Shown piece by piece: positions 32,895-42,506 of a stretch of 64,000 nt of DNA. Where the stretch lies: positions 1 to 64,000 of the forward strand of contig CAIPYE010000007.1 in the NCBI GenBank assembly GCA_903869265.1. The letters run 5' to 3'. The first letter of the stretch is position 1; every line of letters begins with the position of its first letter. The notes beneath the pieces are model-generated. The model had not been told where the DNA came from and did not search any database. It saw nothing but the letters and a program-made list of their open reading frames with translations. The translations under genes and the position numbers were made by a program. The stretch comes from an uncultured delta proteobacterium (GTDB taxonomy: Bacteria; Desulfobacterota; Desulfobulbia; Desulfobulbales; Desulfurivibrionaceae).

Positions 32895-33632
32895 TTAGGC
32901 AAGCTGGCGCAGTAGGCTAAGCTGGGCCATCAGGGCAGGGACTGCGGTGTCGACCCGGAGGATGCGGGGGCCGAGGCTAAATGGCATAAAGCTTTGCGCC
33001 TTGAAGTGTTCTACTTCAAAATCAACCCAACCCCCTTCGGGGCCGATGGCCAGGACCGCTCGTTGGGCCAACAGGTCTCCGGCTGCTTGGGCAATGGTCC
33101 GGTCGCTTTCCGGGTGGGCGAGGAGCCGGATCGGGCAATCGCTGAGCAGTGCTGGCAGGGCGTCTTCCACGAATGGTCGAAAGCGGGGATGGACGGAGAT
33201 TTCAGGCAGCCTGGAGTCCATGGCCTGCTCAAGGCCAAGGCTCAGCGGTTCGGTAAAATTGTTGTTTTGGATCAAGGTGGAGCTGAAAAAACTTTTTTCC
33301 ACCCGGTTGGCGTTGATCAGGAATATCCGGGTCACCCCCATGGAAGCTGCTTGGGCCAAGACCCGTTTGAGCATGATCGGGCGGGGTACGGCCAGGATCA
33401 GGTCGGTGGGCGGGAAGGCTGGCGGTTCGGTGGTGAGATGCACCTGGAGCACAACGCGGTCGTTGTCCATTTCCTGGATACAGCCGGTGCCGAGCAGGCC
33501 GTCAAGCATGCCGACCCGGACGCTGTCTCCAATTGCGCAGCGAAGAATCTTGCGGATATGTTCGGCGCGGCGTCCGGTCAGGGTGACATGCTGATCGGTC
33601 AGTTCCTGCGGATGGAGTAGGATCAGGTTCAT
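32895..33632 (-). CDS. rsmE: 16S rRNA (uracil1498-N3)-methyltransferase
   Basis: AVPRPIMLKRVLAQAASMGVTRIFLI, AIGPEGGWVDFEVEHF. Confidence 0.92.
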   Translation of the reverse strand: MNLILLHPQELTDQHVTLTGRRAEHIRKILRCAIGDSVRVGMLDGLLGTGCIQEMDNDRVVLQVHLTTEPPAFPPTDLILAVPRPIMLKRVLAQAASMGVTRIFLINANRVEKSFFSSTLIQNNNFTEPLSLGLEQAMDSRLPEISVHPRFRPFVEDALPALLSDCPIRLLAHPESDRTIAQAAGDLLAQRAVLAIGPEGGWVDFEVEHFKAQSFMPFSLGPRILRVDTAVPALMAQLSLLRQLA

Positions 33633-33633
33633 A

Positions 33634-34941
33634 ATGGATATGGTATCGGCTTTTTTTTACAATCTGTTCTTGACGGTGGGGGTGATTGTATTCGCTCCGC
33701 TTCTTTTCGTCAAAGTTATACTGACGCCCAAGTACCGTCGCCGTTCTGTTAAGCGGCTCGGTTTTGCTCTGGGGGAAAGCCCCGGCGGTGCCGGTTTGGG
33801 CTTTCCCCGTATTTGGGTGCATGCCCTGTCCGTCGGCGAAGTGGCTTCCGCCCGGAATCTGGTGCAGGAACTGCGGCGAAGCTATCCCCAGGGGGTCATT
33901 ATTTTTTCCTCGGCCACCCGGACCGGGGAGTCTTTTGCCCGGAGCATCCTTGGGGAACATGTCGATTGCTTTGTTCCCTTTCCTTTTGATCTGCTTGTAA
34001 GCGTAAAACGTCTGGTTTCCTGGGTAAGGCCTGATCTTTTTGTTCTGGTGGAGACCGACTTCTGGCCGAATTTTCTGGCGGTATTGAATCGGCGGGATAT
34101 CCCCTGTCTCCTGGTCAATGGCCGGGCCTCGGATAGCTCATTTGCCAGATACCGCACTCTTCGCTGGCTTTTTAGGCCCCTTTTCAATTCTTTCCAGGTT
34201 CTTGCCATGCAGACCGAGCAGGACGCTATTGGCATGCGTCAGTTGGGCGTTGATCCTGCACGGTTGGTGGTTCTGGGCAACCTCAAATACGACGCCGCCC
34301 TATTGGGAAGCGCGGTGAAGGCAGGGTTCGACCGAGCCGTTTTGCATATCCCGGAACAGGCCCTGGTCTGGGTGGCGGGCAGCACCCACAGCGGCGAGGA
34401 AGAAATTATCTTCAATGCGTTTCAAAACCTTACCCAATCCTTTGCCAATCTTTTTTTGATTGTGGCGCCGCGAAATGTGGAGCGGGGCGCCGAGCTTGCG
34501 GCCATGGCGTCCCGGTGCGGTCTTTCGGCCTGCCTCCGTTCGCTCGATGGAGCAGGGGGGGGCTCGGTGTTGATCCTCGATACCCTGGGGGAATTGGCAT
34601 CGGTCTATGCCCTGTGCGATGTGTCCTTTATCGGAGGCAGTCTGGTGCCTCAGCGGGGCCATAATCCGCTGGAGCCTGCGGTGCATGGCAAGCCGGTGTT
34701 GTTCGGGCCGTTCATGGAGGATTTTGCCGAAATCAGCCGCGATCTTCTGGCTGTGGGCGGGGCCGTGCAGGTTCATGATGAAGAGGAGCTTAGCGCTGCG
34801 CTTTCCCTTCTGTTGGCTGATCCTGCCGAGCGGGAACGATCAGGGCGGCAGGCGCAGGAGCTGATTGGTTCCAGGCGCGGAGTCACCGAGGCGCATCTGG
34901 CCCTGATCCGCAATGTGCTGGCGCGGGAGAAGAAAGGATGA
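33634..34941 (+). CDS. waaA: 3-deoxy-D-manno-octulosonic acid transferase
   Basis: RIWVHALSVGEVASA, ETDFWPNFL, SFIGGSLVPQRGHNPLEPA. Confidence 0.94.
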   Translation: MDMVSAFFYNLFLTVGVIVFAPLLFVKVILTPKYRRRSVKRLGFALGESPGGAGLGFPRIWVHALSVGEVASARNLVQELRRSYPQGVIIFSSATRTGESFARSILGEHVDCFVPFPFDLLVSVKRLVSWVRPDLFVLVETDFWPNFLAVLNRRDIPCLLVNGRASDSSFARYRTLRWLFRPLFNSFQVLAMQTEQDAIGMRQLGVDPARLVVLGNLKYDAALLGSAVKAGFDRAVLHIPEQALVWVAGSTHSGEEEIIFNAFQNLTQSFANLFLIVAPRNVERGAELAAMASRCGLSACLRSLDGAGGGSVLILDTLGELASVYALCDVSFIGGSLVPQRGHNPLEPAVHGKPVLFGPFMEDFAEISRDLLAVGGAVQVHDEEELSAALSLLLADPAERERSGRQAQELIGSRRGVTEAHLALIRNVLAREKKG

Positions 34942-36002
34942 AAAAACAGTTGCTTGCCCTCTTGTTTCTGGTCGGGCGTCTTTTTTCGCCGGCGTATAGT
35001 CTGGTCATGGTGCTGCGCGCCTTTTTGTATCGGAAAAACATTTTTTTAAAATCCCAGCGTTTGTCGGTGCCGGTCATCAGCATCGGCAATCTCACTCTGG
35101 GGGGCACAGGGAAAACGCCCATGGTGCGCTATGTGATCCGCTTGCTCTTGGACAGGGGTCTGCGGCCAGCCATTGTCAGCCGCGGTTATGGCGGAAAGGC
35201 TGCCGATGCGGTGAATATCGTCTCCGATGGCACACGGATGCTGCTTTTGCCGGATATGGCCGGGGATGAGCCTTTCATGCTGGCCGAGGCGTTGCCTGGG
35301 GTTCCGGTCCTGACCGGCCCTGAAAGAGCGCGGGTTGCCAGGCATGCCATACACGAGTTTGGGGTGGACCACATCGTGCTGGATGATGGCTTTCAGCATC
35401 TTGCCGTATGCCGTGATCTTGATCTGGTCCTGTTCAGCGCCAGGACCCTTCTTGGAAATGGCCGAGTTTTTCCGGGAGGTCCATTGCGGGAGCCGGTCTC
35501 CGCCCTTGGGCGGGCGCATGGCTTTGTCATCACCGGGGTTGACAGCGGCAATCGTGCCAAGGTGGAGGATTTTCAACGGTGGCTCCAGGGAGCCTGTCCG
35601 GGAAAGCCTGTGTTTGCAGGGGAGTATCTGCCTGCCGGGATTTGGCACAGCAGGCAGGACAAGGTGTGCACCTTTGCCGAGGCTCGGAAAATGTCGGTGT
35701 TCGCCTTTGCCGGGATTGCCAACCCGGATTCTTTCCGCCAGACCTTGCGGCAGGACGGATTCTCGTTGGTCGGGTTCAAGGAATTCAAGGACCATCATGC
35801 CTATGTGGCCCAAGACGTTGCGGCCCTTGTCGCAACGGCTCAAGCATGCGGCGCCCAAGCGTTGATCACCACTGAAAAGGATTTTGTCAAACTCCGGCCT
35901 TTCTTTGGGGAGTTTCCCATCCTGGCCTTGACCATCGAACTCCGGATGGATAAGGGTTTTGATTGGTTTATGGCTGAGCGACTCGGCGAGCAGCCTCTGT
36001 AG
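34938..36002 (+). CDS. lpxK: Tetraacyldisaccharide 4'-kinase
   Basis: VISIGNLTLGGTGKTPMVRYV, DDGFQHLAVCRDLDLVLF. Confidence 0.95.
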   Translation: MKKQLLALLFLVGRLFSPAYSLVMVLRAFLYRKNIFLKSQRLSVPVISIGNLTLGGTGKTPMVRYVIRLLLDRGLRPAIVSRGYGGKAADAVNIVSDGTRMLLLPDMAGDEPFMLAEALPGVPVLTGPERARVARHAIHEFGVDHIVLDDGFQHLAVCRDLDLVLFSARTLLGNGRVFPGGPLREPVSALGRAHGFVITGVDSGNRAKVEDFQRWLQGACPGKPVFAGEYLPAGIWHSRQDKVCTFAEARKMSVFAFAGIANPDSFRQTLRQDGFSLVGFKEFKDHHAYVAQDVAALVATAQACGAQALITTEKDFVKLRPFFGEFPILALTIELRMDKGFDWFMAERLGEQPL

Positions 36003-36248
36003 CAACGTTTTTTAATACACGACTCCGGGGGAAGGATGGCATTCTTCGGGTGTGGTTTTTTTGCAACAGTCTGGCTGTCTCCCTGCATTCCACTGTTTGT
36101 TCTAACCATATCTAACATCCCGAAAATACATTATTTTATTATTTTTTTCCCCCGACATGAATGCGGTGGTCTGTTTTTTGCATTTGACACATATGGGTTT
36201 TGTTATCGTTGTAAAATACACACAGATCAGAAAAAGGGTGTTCATCAT

Positions 36249-37232
36249 ATGGATTCATTACAGCACACCATCAAAAGGCCGGTAAGCTTCGCGGGTATTG
36301 GTCTCCATTCCGGCAAGGTTGCCACCCTTTCCATTTTGCCCGGCGAGGAGAACAGCGGGATTCGCTTTGTCCGCAGCGATCTGCCGCAGGCCCAGCCAAC
36401 CCCGGCCTTTATGGACCGGATCGTCGACACCCGGCTTGCTACCACCATCGCCACCGAGGATGAGGCAATGATCTCCACCACGGAACATCTGCTGGCAGCG
36501 CTTTTCGGTATGGGCATCGACAATGCAGTAATCGAGTTGGACGGCCCCGAAGTGCCCATCATGGATGGCAGCGCCGGACCTTTTGTCCATGTGCTGAAAC
36601 GGGTGGGCCGCCGTCAGCAGAACGCCTGCAAGTGGATGCTCAAGGTGAACAAGGAAATCTCCTATAAAGAGGGCGATTCATTTGTAAAAATCCTGCCCTA
36701 TAATGGGTTTAAGGTCACCTGCGAGATAGAGTTCAACCACCATCTGATCAGGAAGCAGACCTTTTCCAGTGAGCTGACTCCCCAGAAATTCGCCAAGGAG
36801 ATTGCCGCAGCCAGAACCTTCGGTTTCCTGGATCAGGTCGAAAAGCTCCGGCAGAGCGGGCTTGCCCTGGGTGGCTCCCTGGAAAACGCCGTGGTTATCG
36901 ACGATGACGGCATAGTCAATGCCGAGGGGTTGCGTTTTGCCAATGAGTTCGCCAGACACAAGACCCTTGACGTGATCGGCGATCTGGCCCTGCTGGGCTT
37001 TCCCCTGCTTGGTCATGTCGTGACCAGGAAATCCGGGCATGGCCACCATTTTTCTTTGATGAAGCAGCTTGCAGCCCAGCCTGAGCGGTGGGATCTGATT
37101 GCGTATGGGGAAGAAGGGGGCAACCGGGTGCTGGAAAAGGTAGTTCTGGGTACCAAGGAGGCTGGCGACAAACTGCTCTCCTATCTGTTGCCGCCCAGTA
37201 TCGCTCTTGCCGGGCAACCCTGCTTTGCCTAG
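36249..37232 (+). CDS. lpxC: UDP-3-O-acyl-N-acetylglucosamine deacetylase
   Basis: QHTIKRPVSFAGIGLHSGKV, STTEHLLAALFGMGIDN, DVIGDLALLGFPLLGHV. Confidence 0.96.
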   Translation: MDSLQHTIKRPVSFAGIGLHSGKVATLSILPGEENSGIRFVRSDLPQAQPTPAFMDRIVDTRLATTIATEDEAMISTTEHLLAALFGMGIDNAVIELDGPEVPIMDGSAGPFVHVLKRVGRRQQNACKWMLKVNKEISYKEGDSFVKILPYNGFKVTCEIEFNHHLIRKQTFSSELTPQKFAKEIAAARTFGFLDQVEKLRQSGLALGGSLENAVVIDDDGIVNAEGLRFANEFARHKTLDVIGDLALLGFPLLGHVVTRKSGHGHHFSLMKQLAAQPERWDLIAYGEEGGNRVLEKVVLGTKEAGDKLLSYLLPPSIALAGQPCFA

Positions 37233-37260
37233 ACGACTTCTCCTCTCTTGAGAGAAACGG

Positions 37261-37293
37261 CCCGCGGATGTTGCAAAACTCCGCGGGTTTTTT
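37261..37293 (+). terminator. Rho-independent terminator after lpxC
   Basis: CCCGCGGA...TCCGCGGG followed by TTTTTT. Confidence 0.88.
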
Positions 37294-37433
37294 ACGCCCG
37301 GCGCATGCTGGTGCCTAGGTGAATCCTGCTTGCAATGGCGGGGGAAATTGGTACGATGTTTCATTATCATTATTGTTGATCCAAGATGGCCGGGTTTTTC
37401 AAGTCCGGCTTGGCTAATCATGAGGAGCAGAAT

Positions 37434-38273
37434 ATGGGTTTTTCAGGAAAACTTGGCTTTGTCGGCGGGGGTCTGATGGCCGAAGCCCTGATCAAGGGCA
37501 TCACAGGGGCCGGGCTTGTGGAGGCCGGGCAGATTCTGGTTGCCGATCCCAGCAGCGACCGGCAGGCTTTGCTGCAAAAGGAGTACAAGGTCGCAACGGT
37601 TTCCGAGGCCACAGCTGTTTGGGCTGAGTGCAAGGTTGTTATTCTCGCTGTAAAACCGCAGGTGATCGGCGCGGTCCTTGGCGATTCCCGCGAGAAAATC
37701 CAGGCCCATCACCTGATTATCTCCATTGCCGCAGGCATCCCGCTGGCCGTTCTGGAAGGCACGGTTTCCGGGCGTGGCTGCCGGGTTATCCGGGTGATGC
37801 CCAACACCCCGGCCATCGTGCTCAAGGGCGCCTCTGCCTTGAGTCCTGGCAAGGGCGTGAGTCCTGAGGATATGGCCGTTGCCACCAGCATCTTCAATGC
37901 GGTCGGCGTCAGCTTCGTGTTGAATGAGTCCTACCTTGATGCGGTCACCGGCTTGAGCGGCAGCGGTCCGGCCTATGTGTTTACTTTTATCGAAGCCCTG
38001 ATCGACGCCGGGGTCAAGGTGGGGTTGGCCCGGCCCGTGGCCCAGAGCCTTGCTCTGCAAACCGTGCTTGGCTCCGTGCTGTTGGCGCTGGACGGGAACA
38101 AGCATCCCGCCGAATTGCGGGCCATGGTGACTTCGCCCGGCGGCACCACCATTGCCGGTCTGCATGAGCTTGAAAAGGGAGCCTTCCGGGCTCTGGTCAC
38201 CAACGCGGTGGAGGCCGCCACCAATCGCTCCTGCGAACTTGGTCGACTCGTGGTCTCCGGTACTGGCAAATAG
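37434..38273 (+). CDS. proC: Pyrroline-5-carboxylate reductase
   Basis: LGFVGGGLMAEALIKGI, RVMPNTPAIVLKGASAL, GLSGSGPAYVFTFIEALIDAGVK. Confidence 0.96.
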   Translation: MGFSGKLGFVGGGLMAEALIKGITGAGLVEAGQILVADPSSDRQALLQKEYKVATVSEATAVWAECKVVILAVKPQVIGAVLGDSREKIQAHHLIISIAAGIPLAVLEGTVSGRGCRVIRVMPNTPAIVLKGASALSPGKGVSPEDMAVATSIFNAVGVSFVLNESYLDAVTGLSGSGPAYVFTFIEALIDAGVKVGLARPVAQSLALQTVLGSVLLALDGNKHPAELRAMVTSPGGTTIAGLHELEKGAFRALVTNAVEAATNRSCELGRLVVSGTGK

Positions 38274-38285
38274 GTTGGGATTGTG

Positions 38286-39125
38286 ATGAAAATCTGTAAG
38301 GTTGGGATCATCTGTAAAAAGGATTCGGCCGCCGCCTTGGAGATGAGCGGGGAACTGCTCCCCTGGCTGGCTGCACGGGGTATTGTTGCCGCAGTTGATG
38401 TCATTGCCGATGACATGGACCTGCTTATCATTCTGGGCGGGGACGGCACCCTGCTCCATGTGGCAGACCAGGCAAGCCGACTACAGGTGCCGGTGGTCGG
38501 GGTGAATCTCGGCGATCTCGGATTTTTGACCGAAGTGGCGGTCAGTGAGCGCTACGAGGTTCTGGAAAGGATTCTCGCCGGGCAGGTAGTGGTTGAGGAA
38601 AGGCTGATGCTCAAGGCCAGGATGCATCGCGGCAACGAGACAACTGACTGGCGCTATGCCCTGAATGATGTCGTGCTCAGCAAGGGCAGCGCTGACCGGC
38701 TTGCCCAGTTGAGCACCTGGGCCGATCAGGAGTACATCACAACCTACCGGGCGGATGGCCTGATCTTTTCCACGCCCACCGGTTCCACGGCCTACAACCT
38801 CTCCGCTGGCGGGCCCATTGTCAATCCGGCTCTGCACGCCATCCTGGTCACGCCGATCTGCCCGTTCATGCTGGAAAGCCGTCCGGTGCTTCTTCCTGCC
38901 TCGGTTTGCCTTACCACCCGGCTTGCCGAGCAGGCCAACGAGGTCAAAGTCATTGTTGATGGCCAACCTGCCTGGGAAATGTCGACCAGTGACACCCTGG
39001 AGGTGGTTGCCTCGGAAAGGCCGCTACGACTCATCTGTTCTCCGCAGAAAGATTATTTCGAGATTTTGCGCAACAAGCTGAATTGGGGTGGGCGGGCAGG
39101 CGAGGCGGGAAAAAACAAGCGGTGA
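38286..39125 (+). CDS. nadK: NAD kinase
   Basis: LIILGGDGTLLHVA, GVNLGDLGFLTEV, TPTGSTAYNLSAGGPIV. Confidence 0.96.
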   Translation: MKICKVGIICKKDSAAALEMSGELLPWLAARGIVAAVDVIADDMDLLIILGGDGTLLHVADQASRLQVPVVGVNLGDLGFLTEVAVSERYEVLERILAGQVVVEERLMLKARMHRGNETTDWRYALNDVVLSKGSADRLAQLSTWADQEYITTYRADGLIFSTPTGSTAYNLSAGGPIVNPALHAILVTPICPFMLESRPVLLPASVCLTTRLAEQANEVKVIVDGQPAWEMSTSDTLEVVASERPLRLICSPQKDYFEILRNKLNWGGRAGEAGKNKR

Positions 39126-39149
39126 TGGGCGTGCCTGGAGATACAAAAA

Positions 39150-39185
39150 AAGCGGTGGCCTTCTGTTCTAAGGTCGCCGCTTTAT
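39150..39185 (+). terminator. Rho-independent terminator after nadK
   Basis: AGCGGTGGCCTT...AAGGTCGCCGCT followed by TTATTATT. Confidence 0.65.
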
Positions 39186-39328
39186 TATTGTAAGATCCTC
39201 CCCCCCGGGGGTCTGCACTTACCTGCGGGAGGAGGCAGGAGGTGGGGATTTGCCGCCGCTGATTCAGTTTGCAGCATCACCCACCCCTCAATCCCCCCCC
39301 GTCAAGGGAGGGGAGCTATTGCTTAACG

Positions 39329-39718
39329 CTAATCCTTCTCTTCCAGTTTGTGGGCCAAGGCTTCCCGCTCTTCCTGCATGGCGATCTTCCCGGCCTCAAT
39401 GGCTTCGCTGAGGGTTTTTTTCTTCTCGTCGAGGAATTCCTTGCCTTGCGCGGCAAGGTCCGTGCCGCGGCTGATGAGTTCCTTGCCCTTGGCGATCATT
39501 TCCTTGCTCCGCTCAATGGCGGTTTCTTTGTATTCCTGAAAATCATCGGGGAGGGTTTTGGCTCTTTCCTTCAGCTCGGTGCCATAGTCGGCCAGCATTT
39601 CCCGGGTTTCCTGCCCGGTTTTCGGGGCGGTCAACAGGGCGATGGCCGCGCCCACTACGGTGCCGGCCAGGAAGGCCAATACTGCGGTGCTGGAAGCGTC
39701 GCAATTGTCTCTGCTCAT
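39329..39718 (-). CDS. YtxH-domain-containing protein
   Basis: AFLAGTVVGAAIALLTAPKTGQETREMLADY. Confidence 0.85.
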   Translation of the reverse strand: MSRDNCDASSTAVLAFLAGTVVGAAIALLTAPKTGQETREMLADYGTELKERAKTLPDDFQEYKETAIERSKEMIAKGKELISRGTDLAAQGKEFLDEKKKTLSEAIEAGKIAMQEEREALAHKLEEKD

Positions 39719-39719
39719 A

Positions 39720-40124
39720 TCAGTCTCCTTTTTTGGGTGTTTTCCAGGAACGGTTCAGAAAATTCGAAAAGGCCATGATCCCGGCGCTGAAGCCGCCTAT
39801 CTGGGTGATAAAGGGGCGTGCTGTTTCTTTGATCATGGTGGCGGTGGTGAGCAGGGTTTCCGCCGATCTTTGGGCAGTGTAGATGACAGTGTCCGTTTTT
39901 TCCAGCTTATCGCTCAAGGAAATGGAGAGAAGCTGGATTTCGTTGGCCGCCTCGGTCAGGGATTGGCACAGCGGGTCCACATGCTTGTTCAATGCCTCGA
40001 TGCAGACCTCCAGTTTTTGCAAGGTGCGGCGGAATTGCAGGAAGGTCGGCACCAGAGCGACGGCAATGGCAAAAAGGCTTAGGGCGCTGAGTAGGGAGAA
40101 AAATTCTGAAGAGGTCACTTCCAT
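39720..40124 (-). CDS. DUF948-like membrane protein
   Basis: Single N-terminal TM helix then amphipathic helix; partner of the YtxH gene. Confidence 0.65.
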   Translation of the reverse strand: MEVTSSEFFSLLSALSLFAIAVALVPTFLQFRRTLQKLEVCIEALNKHVDPLCQSLTEAANEIQLLSISLSDKLEKTDTVIYTAQRSAETLLTTATMIKETARPFITQIGGFSAGIMAFSNFLNRSWKTPKKGD

Positions 40125-40244
40125 TACTCCTGTGGTGAGCCAAGGATGTAGGTGAAACCGTATGTTTTTATAATAGAGATATTTTCCCTGAGTCGCAAGG
40201 AGAAAAGCCATTGCCTCGGCCAAGACAGGGCTAGCGCCTTCAAG

Positions 40245-40787
40245 TTATCGCGGCAGGGTAAAAGTTGCCTGCAGTTTCCCGTTTCGTACCTGTACCTCGC
40301 GCAGGGTATAGGCTGCGGTGATTTCTTTGAGATTCCTGCCCTTGAGTTCGTAGATGGGTCGTGTGGCGAGTTCTTGTCGGGCGATGGATTCGATGGCGTT
40401 TCGGGCCTTGTCTTGAAGCTCGGGCATGAGTCCCGGCAGGTCCAGCCGTTCCACTGTGGCCTGGTCGAGATAAAACGATTTGGATTCCGCATCGTAACGC
40501 GGCACCGCCGCGATTCCAAGATATCCGGAGATCGGTTTGAGCAAGGGTATGTTCAGCTCCACCTTTGTATTGATCCCGATCCGATTTGCACCCTCCAACA
40601 GAAAAATCTCCGGCTCGCTGAGCGCGACATTAAGCACCAGCCAGTTTTTGGTGATGGGAAACCTGGGAGCAACGCGGGCCTGAATCTCATCGCGGGTCAT
40701 GGTTGCCACCATTTCCCCGGAATTACAGCCAGCCAGCGTGATAAAAATAGCGAGAACCAGGATGAACCAGGTTTTTGAACTCTGCAT
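40245..40787 (-). CDS. DUF1439 lipoprotein (YceB-like)
   Basis: Lipobox ITLAGCNSG; YELKGRNLKEITAAYTLREVQVRNGKL. Confidence 0.75.
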   Translation of the reverse strand: MQSSKTWFILVLAIFITLAGCNSGEMVATMTRDEIQARVAPRFPITKNWLVLNVALSEPEIFLLEGANRIGINTKVELNIPLLKPISGYLGIAAVPRYDAESKSFYLDQATVERLDLPGLMPELQDKARNAIESIARQELATRPIYELKGRNLKEITAAYTLREVQVRNGKLQATFTLPR

Positions 40788-40845
40788 GTTAAGGATTTTC
40801 CTTCTCTCTGGACGCTCTGCCATCGTCGTTTGCTTGCGCCGTTTG

Positions 40846-41700
40846 TCAGCCCTTCTTGAACAGTTTATAGATGGCGGAAAAGTCTTCCTGCTCTATGCCC
40901 TCTTCAAAGGTTCTCCCGTATAGCTCTTTTACCACCGCGCCGGTGAAGAGGGATTTTTTTTCTTCATAGGCCAGGTCCTGGAGGCAATGAAGATCCTTGT
41001 AGATCAAGGCGCTGGAAAAATGAGTGGAGAAGTCCTCCTGGAGCAATTTGTTCCTCTTGGCATTGAGGACCAGCGAATTTCCGCCGCCCACGGAGAGGAT
41101 ATCCAGGATTTCCTCTTTGCCCAGGCCAATGGTTTCCCCCAGTGACAGCGCCTCGGCAATGGTCGTCATGAAGCTGCCCAGTGTCAGGTTGTTGATGAGT
41201 TTCATCTTGGTGGCAAGGGTTGGGTCCTTGAGATAAAAAATATTTTTGCCGATGTTTTCCAGGACAGGCCTGGCTTTTTCATACCCAGCTTCCTTGCCGC
41301 TGACCAAAACGGTGAGGGCTCCCTGAGATGCGGGCACAACGCTGCCCAGCACCGGCGCCTCAAGATAGATTCCGCCATTTTTCGCGCATAGGGCATGGAA
41401 GAGCTGGACTTCTTTGAAATGGTTCGTGGAGAGATCCACAACAACCTTGCCTGCGAGGTCGGTGGATAACAGCCCGCCTTCCTGGGTGAGGATGGCATGG
41501 ACTGCGGAACTGTCGAACATGCAGACAAAGATAATCCCTGTTTTTTCTGCCACCATCAGGGGTGAGTGGGCGACTTCAGCCTTCAGGCCCTCTGCTTTTG
41601 ATGGGGTTCGATTCCAAACCGTGAGGGTGTGGCCGCAGTCCAGGAGTCGTCCGGCAATGGCTTTGCCAAGGTGTCCAAGTCCTATAAAGCCTAAGTGCAT
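40846..41700 (-). CDS. NAD(P)-dependent 3-hydroxyisobutyrate dehydrogenase-like oxidoreductase
   Basis: MHLGFIGLGHLGKAIAGRLLDCGHTLTVWNRTPSKAEGL; VLGSVVPASQGALTVLVSG. Confidence 0.9.
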   Translation of the reverse strand: MHLGFIGLGHLGKAIAGRLLDCGHTLTVWNRTPSKAEGLKAEVAHSPLMVAEKTGIIFVCMFDSSAVHAILTQEGGLLSTDLAGKVVVDLSTNHFKEVQLFHALCAKNGGIYLEAPVLGSVVPASQGALTVLVSGKEAGYEKARPVLENIGKNIFYLKDPTLATKMKLINNLTLGSFMTTIAEALSLGETIGLGKEEILDILSVGGGNSLVLNAKRNKLLQEDFSTHFSSALIYKDLHCLQDLAYEEKKSLFTGAVVKELYGRTFEEGIEQEDFSAIYKLFKKG

Positions 41701-42044
41701 TGTCTTTACCTCGGGAGTTGTTTGTGTTGGGAAGTGGAATGGGTGAGAGTTATTTTTGTTGAAAATTGGCAAACTATTTTCTTGTTGTCTGTTTCTATAG
41801 ATCATAATCGGTTATTTTTTCGCGGTTTGGCAAGGATTAAACTGCGCTCAAGGGGGTACGTCCGTTCTCTGGCATCCTTAACGCGTATTTTTTCCCATTC
41901 CTCATCTTGACAGAGGGAGCATGGCCAACGTAACCTGATTTTGATATGCATGTTTCGTAGGTATTTGAGCGGAGGCTTTCGTCATCCGCTCTTGGCAGAC
42001 GGTTTTTTTTCTGCTGCTTCCTTCAACTTTTCGAGGGGATTGCC

Positions 42045-42506
42045 ATGATCACACTCATTGTCAACGAGAAGAACTTTGAGGTGGACGTTGCGCCCGACAC
42101 CCCGCTCTTGTGGGTGCTGCGCGACCAGCTCCAGCTTACCGGCACCAAGTACAGTTGCGGCATCGGCGAATGCGGGGCCTGCACCGTGCATATCAACAAC
42201 GAGGCGGTGCGTTCCTGCCAGGTGTTGGTGCAGGAAGCTGTGGACAAGAAGATCACCACCATCGAGGGTTTGCCGGAGAACCATCCGGTCAAGGCTGCCT
42301 GGGTGGCCGAAGAGGTGGTGCAGTGCGGCTACTGCCAGCCCGGCCAGATCATGCAGGCCGCGGCTTTCCTGGCCAAGTTCCCGGAACCGCTTGACGCGGA
42401 CATCGACAAGGAGATGACCGGGATCTGCCGTTGCGGCACGTATCCTCGCATCCGCACCGCCATCCATCGCGCCGCCAAGGCCTCGGCCAAAGGAGGGAAG
42501 CCATGA
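42045..42506 (+). CDS. (2Fe-2S)-binding subunit of molybdenum hydroxylase (IorA-like)
   Basis: [57 protein letters not shown]. Confidence 0.95.
   Translation: MITLIVNEKNFEVDVAPDTPLLWVLRDQLQLTGTKYSCGIGECGACTVHINNEAVRSCQVLVQEAVDKKITTIEGLPENHPVKAAWVAEEVVQCGYCQPGQIMQAAAFLAKFPEPLDADIDKEMTGICRCGTYPRIRTAIHRAAKASAKGGKP

Noticed and set aside
39230-39320. G/C-run region with partial inverted repeat after nadK
   Set aside because: Simple purine/pyrimidine runs; no convincing structure beyond the nadK terminator.
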